Shown: piece by piece, positions 44,088-54,080 of the stretch
Layout of the letters: the number at the start of each line of letters is the position of its first letter
Position numbering within the stretch: the first letter of the stretch is position 1
NCBI RefSeq assembly: GCF_029867415.1
Contig: NC_081185.1
Location: forward strand, 44,462,766 to 44,526,765
Direction: 5' to 3'
Origin: Vicia villosa
Lineage: Eukaryota > Streptophyta > Magnoliopsida > Fabales > Fabaceae
DNA: 64,000 nt
Notes under the pieces: generated by a model
Databases searched by the model: none
Seen by the model: the letters and a program-made list of their open reading frames with translations, nothing else
What the model was told of the DNA's origin: nothing
Position numbers and translations under genes: made by a program

Positions 44088-46556
44088 ATGAACTCATCTT
44101 CAAGTTCATCAAACCCAGCAGAAAGTCTCACTTCTACACAGATTCTTCTACGCAAATATGGGTATGCTCCTTTGAAAACTTGCATGATTCCCACAGACGA
44201 ACTGGAAGTTCTTTGTGAATGTGCTGTGGACTTCGACAATCTTAGAGCAAATGGTTTTCTGTGTGACGTCAGAATATTGGAGCAAGGATGGTCGAAATAT
44301 CTTGATAGACTGGTTGGACCAATTTATCCTGAACTTGTGAAGGACTTCTGGGTACATGCAACGGTTACCCCAACTGCTATAATTTCCTTCGTACTAGGGC
44401 ATGAAGTGGTTATTACTGAAAAACTCATCAGGAAGCTGTACAATCTGAATGATGAAGAAGGTTGGTCCGGCTTTCGACCTGGAACGGTTAACTGGCATCA
44501 AGTTGAAAATCAAATCTCTCTTTCCTTCGGAGCTGATTCTCATAAAACAGGTACCTTGAGGCCGTTTTATCAAGTATGGGCTGAGATTATTCTGGGTTCT
44601 CTTCACCATAGAAAGAAGATGTTCTCTCCCTCCGCCTACATCAGTCCGGATCACAAGTACACTCTCTTCAGTATTGGCAGAAAGATAGAACTCAACATCT
44701 CTCACATTCTATTTGAGAATCTGAAGACTTCTATAGTTGAATCAAGAGAAGATGAAAGGGCGAAGTACCCTCATATTCCTAGAAAGACTATTCCTTTCGG
44801 AAGAATGATTTCAGACATTCTGATTGAAAGCAAATTGCTGGACTCCATCAGAACACTTGATGCGTCCCATTTTCTTGGAGTAGTTCAGGGTCCCATCTTC
44901 AATGGTGTGGATTTGTTCAGACTAGAGCTCATCCAGAATGTATCTTCTATGTGCACAAGCTTTCTTGACATTCTGTCAAGAAGAGTTGCTGTTGAAGGTT
45001 TTGTCTCTTTGTTTCATAAAGAACTTCATCAGGTTGTCAAGCTTTACCTGGAAGATTGTGTTAGGAAGCAATCAGATATTGATCCTGCTTGGATCCGTGG
45101 CAGAGTACTTCTGTCCAAAGCTGATCTTCTGAAGAAGGATCAGAAGGAACAACAGGCAAGGCTAGAAAGAAAGGCCCGAGAAGATGAGGCTAAGAAAGCC
45201 AAGAAGCTGAGGGTCACCTATGATCCTGACAAGGTGTACTCTCCTGAATACAGGGATAAAAGGATCAGAGACTCTTTTCGCACCACCAGATCTACATATG
45301 CTTCTTCTGAATCCGTCACCAGGCATGTTTTTACTCCACCTCCTTCTGTTCCTAAACCTTCTACCCAATCACCTCCTTCTGAACCAAAAATCAACTTCAC
45401 TATACCAAATCCTTCTCCATCATCTCTTTCCACTCCGATTCTAAACCCCACACCTCTAAGTATTCTTCCCCCAACTCCTTCTGATAAATCTTTCTCACCA
45501 ATCCCCTTCATAAATACTCCATCCTCTTCACAACCTATATTTTCTGATACTCCATCCACATCAATCATTCCCTCAGATGTTCCTTCTTCCTCATCCACCG
45601 CACCTCCACCTTCTTTATCCCATCCCTTACCTCTCAGAAAATCCAAACCCTACTGCCTTCTCTACCCTGACTACAAATTCACCTTCAATCCACCTGAACC
45701 TGAACCCTATGCCTACCTGGAACTGTTCAGACATGAGGTGATTAGCAGTTTAGACCTTCTGAAGGATGCCTTCCTAAATGGTCTGGATGATGTTTCTACA
45801 AGAAATCTCTGGAGAAGCTTTCGCCAGGATTTTCAAGTAGGAGCAATGGGAGTACAGAAGAGACTAGTGGCTGCTGCCCCTGGTTACCCTGGTTACCTTC
45901 TGGAGGGTGATAATGGTATATACTACCATCCTCTCAGAAATTGTGTTGCTGTTGAGGAGAAGCAATTTGTGGATGAATTGGAAGAAGTAAGACTTGCTGC
46001 TGCAATGGAAGCTAACCCTTGCAGGGAAATTGTGGTCTGGAGACCTCAATATCCTGTTCTGCTCGGAGACTTCAAAACTCTCTTTGACTTTCTGAGGGAA
46101 AACCCTTCTAAGAAAGACCTAAGCTTGGTCATTCCAGAAGTTGTTGACCCACCAGAAGTTGAAGGTCCTTCTGCCCCTAGGAATCTAGCTGCCATTCTTC
46201 AGGCACTTGAGAATGGAGATTCTGAGATTCCGGCTGCAGAATATGAAGATGCTTCTATGCAAGAAGCAGATGTAGAAGATCATGCTGCTGAAATAGTTCC
46301 TGTTAAGGAAAACCCTGCAAATGATCTATCAATAGAAGCTACAAATCACAATGCCATCCCTATGGATAGAAGCTGTGAAGCTTCTTCTGATGAATCTTCC
46401 CGTCTTGCAAGGACTCTGGAAGTTATTCAGAAGAACCAGGATGAGCAAAGCTCAGTCAATGCTGAGTTTAGAGCTTTCATGGAGGGGCAGAATGAGCACA
46501 ACAATGGGGTTCAATATATGCTGGCCAAGATCTTGTCGAAGCTAGGGTCATCTTAG
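44088..46556 (+). CDS. SireB env-like protein (putative plant transposon protein domain), intact
   Basis: 822 codons, ATG at 44088 (MNSSSSSSNPAES), TAG at 46554-46556. Residues ~35-300 form the conserved N-terminal region (YPELVKDFWVHATVTPTAIISF at about 80-101) related to the legume 'envelope-like/putative plant transposon protein' family. Residues ~350-540 are K/R-rich then Pro/Ser-rich. The C-terminal part (from about EEKQFVDELEEV) holds VVWRPQYPVLLGDFKTLFDFLRENPS and a Gln/Glu-rich, probably helical tail. No signal peptide or transmembrane stretch is visible, so a true envelope role is doubtful; basic clusters would fit nuclear location. The N-terminal two thirds differ strongly from SireA while the C-terminal third is nearly identical. 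Function unknown. Confidence 0.85.
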   Translation: MNSSSSSSNPAESLTSTQILLRKYGYAPLKTCMIPTDELEVLCECAVDFDNLRANGFLCDVRILEQGWSKYLDRLVGPIYPELVKDFWVHATVTPTAIISFVLGHEVVITEKLIRKLYNLNDEEGWSGFRPGTVNWHQVENQISLSFGADSHKTGTLRPFYQVWAEIILGSLHHRKKMFSPSAYISPDHKYTLFSIGRKIELNISHILFENLKTSIVESREDERAKYPHIPRKTIPFGRMISDILIESKLLDSIRTLDASHFLGVVQGPIFNGVDLFRLELIQNVSSMCTSFLDILSRRVAVEGFVSLFHKELHQVVKLYLEDCVRKQSDIDPAWIRGRVLLSKADLLKKDQKEQQARLERKAREDEAKKAKKLRVTYDPDKVYSPEYRDKRIRDSFRTTRSTYASSESVTRHVFTPPPSVPKPSTQSPPSEPKINFTIPNPSPSSLSTPILNPTPLSILPPTPSDKSFSPIPFINTPSSSQPIFSDTPSTSIIPSDVPSSSSTAPPPSLSHPLPLRKSKPYCLLYPDYKFTFNPPEPEPYAYLELFRHEVISSLDLLKDAFLNGLDDVSTRNLWRSFRQDFQVGAMGVQKRLVAAAPGYPGYLLEGDNGIYYHPLRNCVAVEEKQFVDELEEVRLAAAMEANPCREIVVWRPQYPVLLGDFKTLFDFLRENPSKKDLSLVIPEVVDPPEVEGPSAPRNLAAILQALENGDSEIPAAEYEDASMQEADVEDHAAEIVPVKENPANDLSIEATNHNAIPMDRSCEASSDESSRLARTLEVIQKNQDEQSSVNAEFRAFMEGQNEHNNGVQYMLAKILSKLGSS

Positions 46557-47681
46557 ATTGAGTCTTAGTTGTTTTGTTTTCGTTTTTTGCTTTGCTGCAT
46601 CTGTTTTGTGCATCTTCTCTTGCTTATCCTCTTGTACTTCTGTCTTCTTGAGCCTAAATGAAAGCTATCTTTTTCTTCCATCTGTTTCCTTTTTTGTTTT
46701 ACATCTGCATCTTTTATGTTTTTGATGTTATGACAAAAAGGGGGAGAAAATTGTGATAAATGATCTGATTAATATTATCAGTTACCGGGTAAAAAGGCCC
46801 CACATTTCTAACAGAACTTGCAAAGTTCTATGCTTTAAGTTTCGTTATTGCAGGAATTGAAGATCTCTTCAAGGAGAAGCAATTCTAAAGAATCAAGCTC
46901 TTGGATTCTTGAAGCAAGTTGAGTGCTATGAAGCTTCAGAATCAGAAGCAAGAAGCAAGAAGGAAGAATGTTCAGATATTCTGATGATAGAATATGCTCT
47001 GAAACATTATGTCCATTTGTTCTGATACATATTATGTGGCTCTGATACACATTATATGTTCTAACTCATTCATGCTGACTTTTGTCGTTTAGCGTTGTTC
47101 TGTAACATTTCAGGATGTAGAGATGCTCTGATGATGCTCTGGTACATTCAACAATGTTCTGATACAATCTAGCATGAAGTGATGTAAGAAGAAATTCAAG
47201 CTCTGAAGCTGTCCTGATGGAAGCAAGAATCAGAAGCTGTGAATGTTTTGAAGATCAAAGAAATTCAAGTTCTGAAGCTGTCCGATGGAAGCAAGAATCA
47301 GAAGCTGTGAATGTTCTGAAGATCAAAGAAATTCAAGTTCTCAAGCTGTCCGATGGAAGCAAGAATCAGAAGCTGTGAATGTTCTGAAGATCAAAGAAAT
47401 TCAAGTTCTGAAGCTGTCCTATGGAAGCAAGAATCAGAAGTCATGAATGTTCTGAAGATCAAGCACTGTGAACGTCTCTACTGAAATACTCAGGGAAGTC
47501 TTTTATTATTAAAATTCTTCTAGTATTAATTTCAGGGGGAGATTATTCATCTCAGGGGGAGATTGTAAATCTTAGGGGGAGACATATTCACATGCTTATG
47601 CTTTAGCTGTGTAATTGTCTTCAGCCGTCTGCTCTTTCTGATCGCAAATTCATATCATTTATATATGTTTTTGTCATCATC
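46557..47681 (+). other. SireB 3' untranslated region with polypurine array
   Basis: AAAAAGGGGGAGA at 46735-46747; AGGGGGAGA at 47534-47542, 47554-47562 and 47574-47582. Between them lies an AGAAGC/TTCTGAAG-rich tract with the 68-bp repeat listed separately. No ORF. Confidence 0.88.
47192..47464 (+). repeat. 68-bp tandem repeat, four copies
   Basis: Unit starts at 47192, 47261, 47329 and 47397 (periods 69, 68, 68) and reads AAATTCAAGTTCTGAAGCTG... . SireA has two copies at 15695-15827 and SireC one degenerate copy. This copy-number variation accounts for part of the 3' UTR length difference. Confidence 0.93.
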
Positions 47682-47695
47682 AAAAAGGGGGAGAT
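47682..47695 (+). other. SireB polypurine tract
   Basis: AAAAAGGGGGAGAT directly before TGTTAGAACAAG; enclosed by inverted repeat 47671-47685/47732-47746. Confidence 0.95.
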
Positions 47696-48910
47696 TGTTA
47701 GAACAAGATTTGTTCTGATCAATATTCTTAGTTTTGATGATAACAAGGATATGAATTTTGGATGAGATAATGTGGTACTCTAATACACTGCAATTTCCCT
47801 TTCAGGAAATATATATAAAGAATATGCACAAATCAGCGCTCAGAAGCTTTGACTCAGAAGGTTCAGCATGCAACATCAGAACATGGTCTGGCAAGACATC
47901 AGAAGATGGTCAAGCAGAATCAGAACATGGGTCTATGGAAGCATCAGAAGAACTTGAGATCAGAAGCAGAAGCACTGAAGTTCTCATGGTATCACGCTCA
48001 GAAGCACTTCAAGGTCAGAAGACAAGAAGATGCTCTGCACCAAGTTGTTTGACTCTGATGATATTCAAACGTCGTATACACAAACATCAGATCAGAAGCA
48101 AGTACAAGATGGCAGGCTACGCTGACTGACAAAAGGAACGTTAGAAGCTATTAAAGGCAACGTCAGTAGACACAGCGTAAACAAGGCTCGAGGTAGTTGA
48201 CAAAAGAGTGAAACATTAAATGCAATGCTGTACGGAATACGCAAAGCATTAAATGCTCCCAACGGTCATCTTCTCAAGTGCCTATAAATATGAAGTTCTG
48301 ATGAGAAGCAAGGTTAACTAATTCTAACCGAATCTGCTGATAATCAACTTGCTGAAACGCTGTTCAAATCAAAGCTCTCAAACTTCATCTTCATCAAAGC
48401 TCACTACATTGCCGTTGTAATATATTAGTGAGATTAAGCTTAAACTTTAAGAGAAATATCACTGTTGTGATTATAGCTTTTCAGAAGCATTGTAATACTC
48501 TTAGCATTGATTACATTAATTTGTAAGTAACTAGAGTGATCAAGTGTGATCAGGATACTCTAGGAAGTCTTAGCTTGTGTCTAAGCAGTTGTAACTAGAG
48601 TGATCACGTGGTGGTCAGGATACTCTAGAAAGTATTAGCTTGTGTCTAAGCAATTGTTCCTGGAGTGATCAGGTTGTGATCAGGATACTCTAGAAGACTT
48701 AGTCGCGGACTAAGTGGAAAACCATTGTAATCTGTTGAGATTAGTGGATTAAATCCTCAGGTGAGGTAAATCACTCCAAGGGGGTGGACTGGAGTAGTTT
48801 AGTTAACAACGAACCAGGATAAAAATAACTGTGCAATTTGTTTTTATTGTTCAAGTTTTTAGACTACACTTATTCAAACCCCCCGTTTCTAAGTGTTTTT
48901 CTATCCTTCA
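47696..48910 (+). repeat. SireB 3' LTR
   Basis: 1215 bp, the same length as the 5' LTR, with about 13 differences seen by eye. Three CTAGAGTGATCA-type units begin near 48531, 48595 and 48659. Confidence 0.96.
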
Positions 48911-48915
48911 AGATT

Positions 48916-50915
48916 GTGTAATTAAAAGGAAAAAAAATTGAAAAAAACTTAGCTGGATCCTATGTGGTACACGCGTATGGTGTATGGTGGACCCTCGCCC
49001 TTGGATGCGTTGGATCTGATAATGACTAGATCGATCGGCCGCAAGCGAGACACGTACGGTGATCATGCGGAAAGAGAAGGAACCAGATCCGTGAGTCTTC
49101 CCCAGGTCACGCGCGCCTTTTCTCTTTTGAATTGGACCAGTGGCGTGGCGCCACGCCATCGTCTCCTTCCCTGCAACCGTCGTGATAGCCTGTACCGACG
49201 GCAAAACCGTTGCTAAAACCTTTGGCTACGGTTTTCCCGCGTGGCCATATGTTCTGGCCGTTTGCAACCTGAAAATTAACGACAAAAAACACAAACAAAG
49301 ACCATAGACCGACTATATAGCCCCTTACGAATCCAATGGTACCATTTATTTGCCCTAATTTGGCTTTAAATACGAAACCCTAATTTGAAGCTTTAAGCTT
49401 CGTTCATGGCAAAGTCTCGAATCTGTACCTAAAACCCAAAGTAACAATCCAGAAAGCTTGCAAATGTAATCAGGAACACAAATGTGCTATGGAAACATGC
49501 TTATGATTCGTAAATTAAAGAGATCGATTCTTGAAAAAGTAAGACAAACCGTGGGGGATAGGGAACGATTCTGAGAGTTGTAGCCTTGGAGAATGAATGG
49601 AAATTACTCAAGGTTGTCCTGGGAACACGTTTGAACCTCTTAATCACCTTGAATCGAGCTCTTTCACCAACAACCAGTTTGACTTTTCTTTGAGTTTTTC
49701 AAGTTTCAAGAAGGTCCTTGGCTGCACAATTTCGTCCAAAAAATCTCTCCTAATGTTTGGCACATGCTGGAATATATAGGGTGAGCAATTAGGTTACTAA
49801 AAATATGGATGAATCTCTTATTGAATCAAGACTTGAATTTTGATTGAGATTTGATTTTTATTCTTCCAAAATTGACTCAATTTCAATCTTTTCCAACTAG
49901 TATTATTATGCACGAAATTGAACGATTGGAATTAGTTAAAAATAGAATCAAATCAAATTTCTTGCAATTATATGATTTATTTTGATTTTTAATTACTTTT
50001 AATATGAATAAAAATTCATAATAAATCACATAATTCAAGTAAATTCGTGGAAATTGATTTTTAGGCTTTAGATGACTTGTGGATCAAGATTGAATCAAAA
50101 TAACTTGGGCCTCTTTGCAAAAAATTTCAATTTGAATCTTTTTTCTTCACATTTTTTCTCTTAAATTTGCCCACCTTTGACAAGGCCTATCTCTCTCAAT
50201 GTTTGAGGTATGGAGGTGTTCTAGAACTTTTTAGAAATCTTAGAGAGTCCTCTAACCAGTGTCTTTGGTCTCATATCAAAATGATTTTCCATGCTCCTTG
50301 TGTGTTCTTTTGAAAAAAGTGACTTTTTGTTGACTTTTGAAAAGGACCTATAATGTTTTGGTCCATTTCTCCCAAATGAAGCATTTTTAGACTTGGCATG
50401 TGAGATACAAATTTGTAGAGAATCAAATTTCCTTCAAAATAAGCTTTGGATGGAAAATTTCTGATGGCTGGTCAAAGTTCAGTTGACTTTCTCCTTTACA
50501 AACCCTAATTTAGAAACTTTTTGATTTGTTGATTTTTGATCTTTCCTTGATGAACCATGATCAATTCTTGATCAAATGGTGAATGATACTTCAATATGAG
50601 GATCTTGACAAAAAATCAGGAGTTTTGACTTTACTTTGACCACAGTTGACTTTTAGGTCAACCTAGTCGACTGTTGACTTTCTGAATATTTGGGTAATCA
50701 ATCCTTTGAGCTGAGACTTGATACTTGTCATAGAGGTCATGTGATATATATTGAGCCATATGGGATGCCTTGGAACCATTGATTCATTGATTTTCCTTTG
50801 AACAAACCAAACCCTAGTTTTTGAGCCTTGTTTAGGAGAGTGTGTCTTGGAGCTTTGTGTATTGTTTTGAACTTTGCACAAGAGAAATAGTATGGGCAAA
50901 TTTTGGGGTATGACA
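48916..50915 (-). repeat. OgreB LTR, right segment
   Basis: No gene. It contains a GC-rich island around 49000-49260 with an 18-bp perfect palindrome (TGGCGTGGCGCCACGCCA, 49141-49158). The stretch 50180-50910 is the reverse-strand counterpart of the first kilobase of the OgreA LTR (shared GTTGACTTT/GTCAACAT-rich phrases). Confidence 0.82.
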
Positions 50916-50965
50916 ATAAAAATATAGACAATTTACCATGTTTTGGCCTTTTTTTTTCGAAATAT

Positions 50966-50978
50966 GCTCTGATTACCA
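50966..50978 (-). other. Primer-binding site of CRM-like internal A
   Basis: Minus-strand TGGTAATCAGAGC: the tRNA-Met PBS with one extra A; identical in copy B at 59141-59153. Confidence 0.82.
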
Positions 50979-51185
50979 CTTGATATGCACTAACTTTGTT
51001 AACTTTTGGAATACTAATTCTTTTGTGACTCAAAGGAAGTAATCAGCCTTATAATTGAAAGAATGGCAGAATTTGATACATGCATATAAAATAAACGAGA
51101 ATGATATGAAATAAATGAGAGATAAGAAATGGAATTAAGTAGAAAGGGGCACCACACTCTTTCTTATCCAAGAGAGAATGATAAG

Positions 51186-53689
51186 TGTAACGCCCGGAAA
51201 AATAAGTATATGCTTAATTTGGTCGTTTGTGACGTTTATTGGAATTTTACCATTTTTGGAGTCGTCTCAGTCGGTATTAGTTCGGGATGGCGGACTAATA
51301 TTTAATTGAAGGTTTTCATATTTTTGGTACTAGAAATATTATTAAGGTAATATTCGGCGTTTTGGGGTTTTTCTGAGCAATTGAGTTTAGACCGTAAAGT
51401 AGATATTTTCTTTATAAGAAAAGAGATAAGAGAGATAGAAAGAAAGAAAAGAAAGAAAAACAGAAAAGGAAAGAAGAGAGAAAGAAAGGGAAGAGAGAAA
51501 GAAGAAGAGGAAAAGAAGAAAAGTGGAGATTAGCGGTTTTTCATCCGAATCGAGTTCCGATCGTCGCTATAGTCTGGTAAGAGGGTGAATCTAATTTATC
51601 TTGGATGTATGATTCTTATAGTCTTGTTCTTGTTCTTGTTCTTGTTCTTCTTGTTCAATTTCCATAACTTTCTTGTGTGGTCTTTGATTGATCTAAGCTT
51701 GTTTGAGAATGATTGTATGGTGATTAAATGATATCTTTGTTGTGTGTGTTTGATGAGTTTCCATTTTCTTTTCCATTTCCATGGCTTGATTGAGTTTGAA
51801 GAAAATGTTAGGTTTTGATAAAGATTGATGAATCAACCATGAAAAGTTTGATGTTAGGTTGTTCTTATGGTATGTATGTGTTGTATTGATGTTATAATGA
51901 TGTATAGGTGTTAGAGAAATGTTTATAAGAGTTTGGGTGGTGGAAATGGTGATTTTTAGGGTTTCTACGAAGCTTAGGTCGACCTACACAGAGGTTTGCA
52001 TCGACCTGTGCAGCCTAAAAGGCAAAAATCTGGGTTTTCTAATGAATGCGTCGACCTATTGGGTCAGCGTGCGCATACCCGAGGGTGACAGGAGTTCAAT
52101 GCGTCGACCTATGTTTTCCATGCGTCAACCTACAGCTTTTTTCCATTTTTGACAGATTTTGTAACGATCGTAACTCTTGAACCGTAACTCTGATTTTGTC
52201 GCCGTTCGAAGTGTTGGAAAGCTAACACAATGAACTATACTATGATCTAATAAAATGATTCATAGGATGTAGTCTACTATTATTTTTATTAGGATCAAGT
52301 GATGAAATGTGTAGTATGTTCAATTATCCAAACTTTGAAACCTTGTAACTTTTTATCCGTAACTCCGTTTTATACGCCGTTCGAAGCGTTAGGAAGCTAG
52401 TTAGATGTTCTATATGATGTTATAGGCTTGGTTAACTTGTGATTGATTGGTTGTATTGTTGTTGATGAAAACACAAAATTGTTTATATGCGCGATATGAT
52501 TAGTAAATAATCATAGTGCTTGGTTGTAATTATTGATGATGTATTGATGAAGTTGTGGGCCGATGGCCAATATTAATTTGATATGTATAAGTGTGTTATA
52601 CGTTCATCTATGCCGATGTGGCCAGTATGTTTTGACGGTGAATGTGTGCTGTGTGCTTATTAATGCCTATGTGGTAATTATGGTGTGATGTAATTGATAA
52701 CGATGTTATTAATTGGTGATGTATCCTTTTGGATAGAATATAAACGATGTAATGTGAGTGTATGATCATGTTATATTGTTGATGATGTTGTTGTCATGTA
52801 ATAGAGTCATATATTTGCGCATCATAACATTTCAATACGTTAATGGCGGAATGCTGTTAACAGATGGCCTGCGGGCATTGGTTACCAGTAGGAGCTTAAT
52901 GCTCGGTAACGATATATTAGCCTGAGTGGAAAGAGGTCATCAGTGGGAGCTACATGCTCGATGATGACAGCCTGCGGGCTTCCTGAGTGGAATAAAGTCC
53001 CAGCATAATGCTCGGCCAGGTGTATTTGTCATAATGACAAGGAGGAGTTTACTCCGGATTTGGTACCACATGCATATGCATAGTCGAGTCTCATTCATCA
53101 TTGTCTATCTTTATAATTTATGTTATCATTCATGTGTCACATTACTTATATATCGATTATGGCTAAATGAGTGGATTACTTTTTGTATGATTCTTGATGA
53201 TACTTGTTGGCATTACTATATTTATCATGCTTATAAATTATATTCTCACCCTTCTGCTGATTTGATGCTTGAGTGGCATCCTGCAGATTAGCCGCTTTGG
53301 GAGTCTTTTGGAAGAGGTAGTTCTCCAGTTGGTCTTGTCGGTTGCTCTGATACGTAACACCGGGGAGTCGGGAGTCTGTTGTTATTTATTTGTATACGAC
53401 TCTTTTGAACATGTATATGTGATGATGTGCTGATGTGTATTGTAAACACTTTATTTTGGAAAACTCCTCTTTGAGAGTGAGAACTATACGTACATTTTTA
53501 TGTTCATATCTTCCGTGTGTTATGTATCGTTTTATAGGCAGGTGTTGTATGCTTTTGGCATTGTTGATGGCCGTTTGTTTTCTAGGTGTTTCTTGGTTAC
53601 TTGGTGTAACATCCTAATTATGTTGTATGAAATTTTAATACTCTGATATTTTCTTGCCTAAATGCTTTGGGTAGAATTGGGGTGTAACA
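51186..53689 (+). mobile_element. GypC: solo gypsy LTR
   Basis: 2504 bp, TGTAACGCCCGG...GGGTGTAACA, with perfect TSD ATAAG (51181-51185 and 53690-53694). No PBS or internal region, hence a solo LTR. It contains a purine-rich leader (51410-51520), (TTGTTC)n at about 51621-51655, a donor-like GGTAAGAGGG (GT 51577), repeated TCGACCTA motifs (51976-52135), hairpins (52881-52965) and the GGTACCACATGCA landmark near 53061. It shares landmarks with GypA/B but little sequence. Confidence 0.92.
52881..52965 (+). promoter_or_regulatory. Tandem hairpins in GypC LTR
   Basis: GTTACC/GGTAAC (52881-52886/52905-52910) and TCATC/GATGA (52937-52941/52960-52964) enclose 18-nt loops that differ at only three positions (AGTAGGAGCTTAATGCTC and AGTGGGAGCTACATGCTC). 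Loops are near constant while stems differ, the same design as in GypA but with other sequences. Confidence 0.55.
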
Positions 53690-54080
53690 ATAAGCCTATG
53701 GATGAGGATCACCACAAGAAAAGGATTTCTTGATAAGATCAGTTTTGGTCCAATCCATAACCTAAGAGCAAATACTCTCACTTACACAATGTGTAAACTC
53801 AATAAAATTCATTGATCCAAAAAGAAGATACATGCCTCCTTTATATAGGAATGGCTTAAGATGATGAAATAAGTAAAAATTAACTCCCAAGAAAACAAAA
53901 GGATTTCAGCCACTAATTATCATGATAGTGGGTTCATTTATTACAAAGAAAGTGCAAAATAAAGACGAGATAATGGGGTTCTTGAAATGGCAGAATAATG
54001 GCAATTCTTTATTTACCACTTCTCTTGCAATTTTTGTCCATTATAGTGTGGTTATTGGTATTTCCTTTATTTTTATTTAT

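Larger units (their letters stand above)
39064..48910 (+). mobile_element. SireB: complete 9847-bp Sirevirus-like Ty1/copia element lacking RT-RNase H
   Basis: Both LTRs are 1215 bp and the TSD AGATT is perfect (39059-39063 and 48911-48915). Order: LTR, PBS, gag, PR-INT, env-like, 3' UTR with repeats and polypurine array, PPT, LTR. I count about 13 LTR differences by eye (near 1%), so insertion is fairly recent. As in SireA, pol ends at the INT/RT boundary. Closely related to SireA and SireD. Confidence 0.97.
37254..50915 (-). mobile_element. OgreB: solo Ogre-type LTR, split by SireB
   Basis: Reverse orientation: the plus strand starts TGTAATACGGTGAACTGAC with GAGTCGCCACCGACTTTTA at about 37299 and ends GGCAAATTTTGGGGTATGACA at 50915, the reverse of the Ogre LTR start TGTCATACCCCAAAATTTG. 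Without SireB it is about 3810 bp. Host flanks are ACAAG (37249-37253) and ATAAA (50916-50920), exactly 5 bp extra relative to copy B, so a TSD with two transitions is likely. No internal region, hence a solo LTR. Confidence 0.85.

Noticed and set aside
48908..49216. 84-98 codon ORFs on both strands in the OgreB LTR
   Set aside because: Explained by a GC-rich, stop-poor patch; no domain and no counterpart in OgreA.
52001..52152. TCGACCTA repeats as a possible CRISPR-like array
   Set aside because: Repeats are 8-10 bp, irregularly spaced and in a plant LTR; no direct-repeat/spacer structure.
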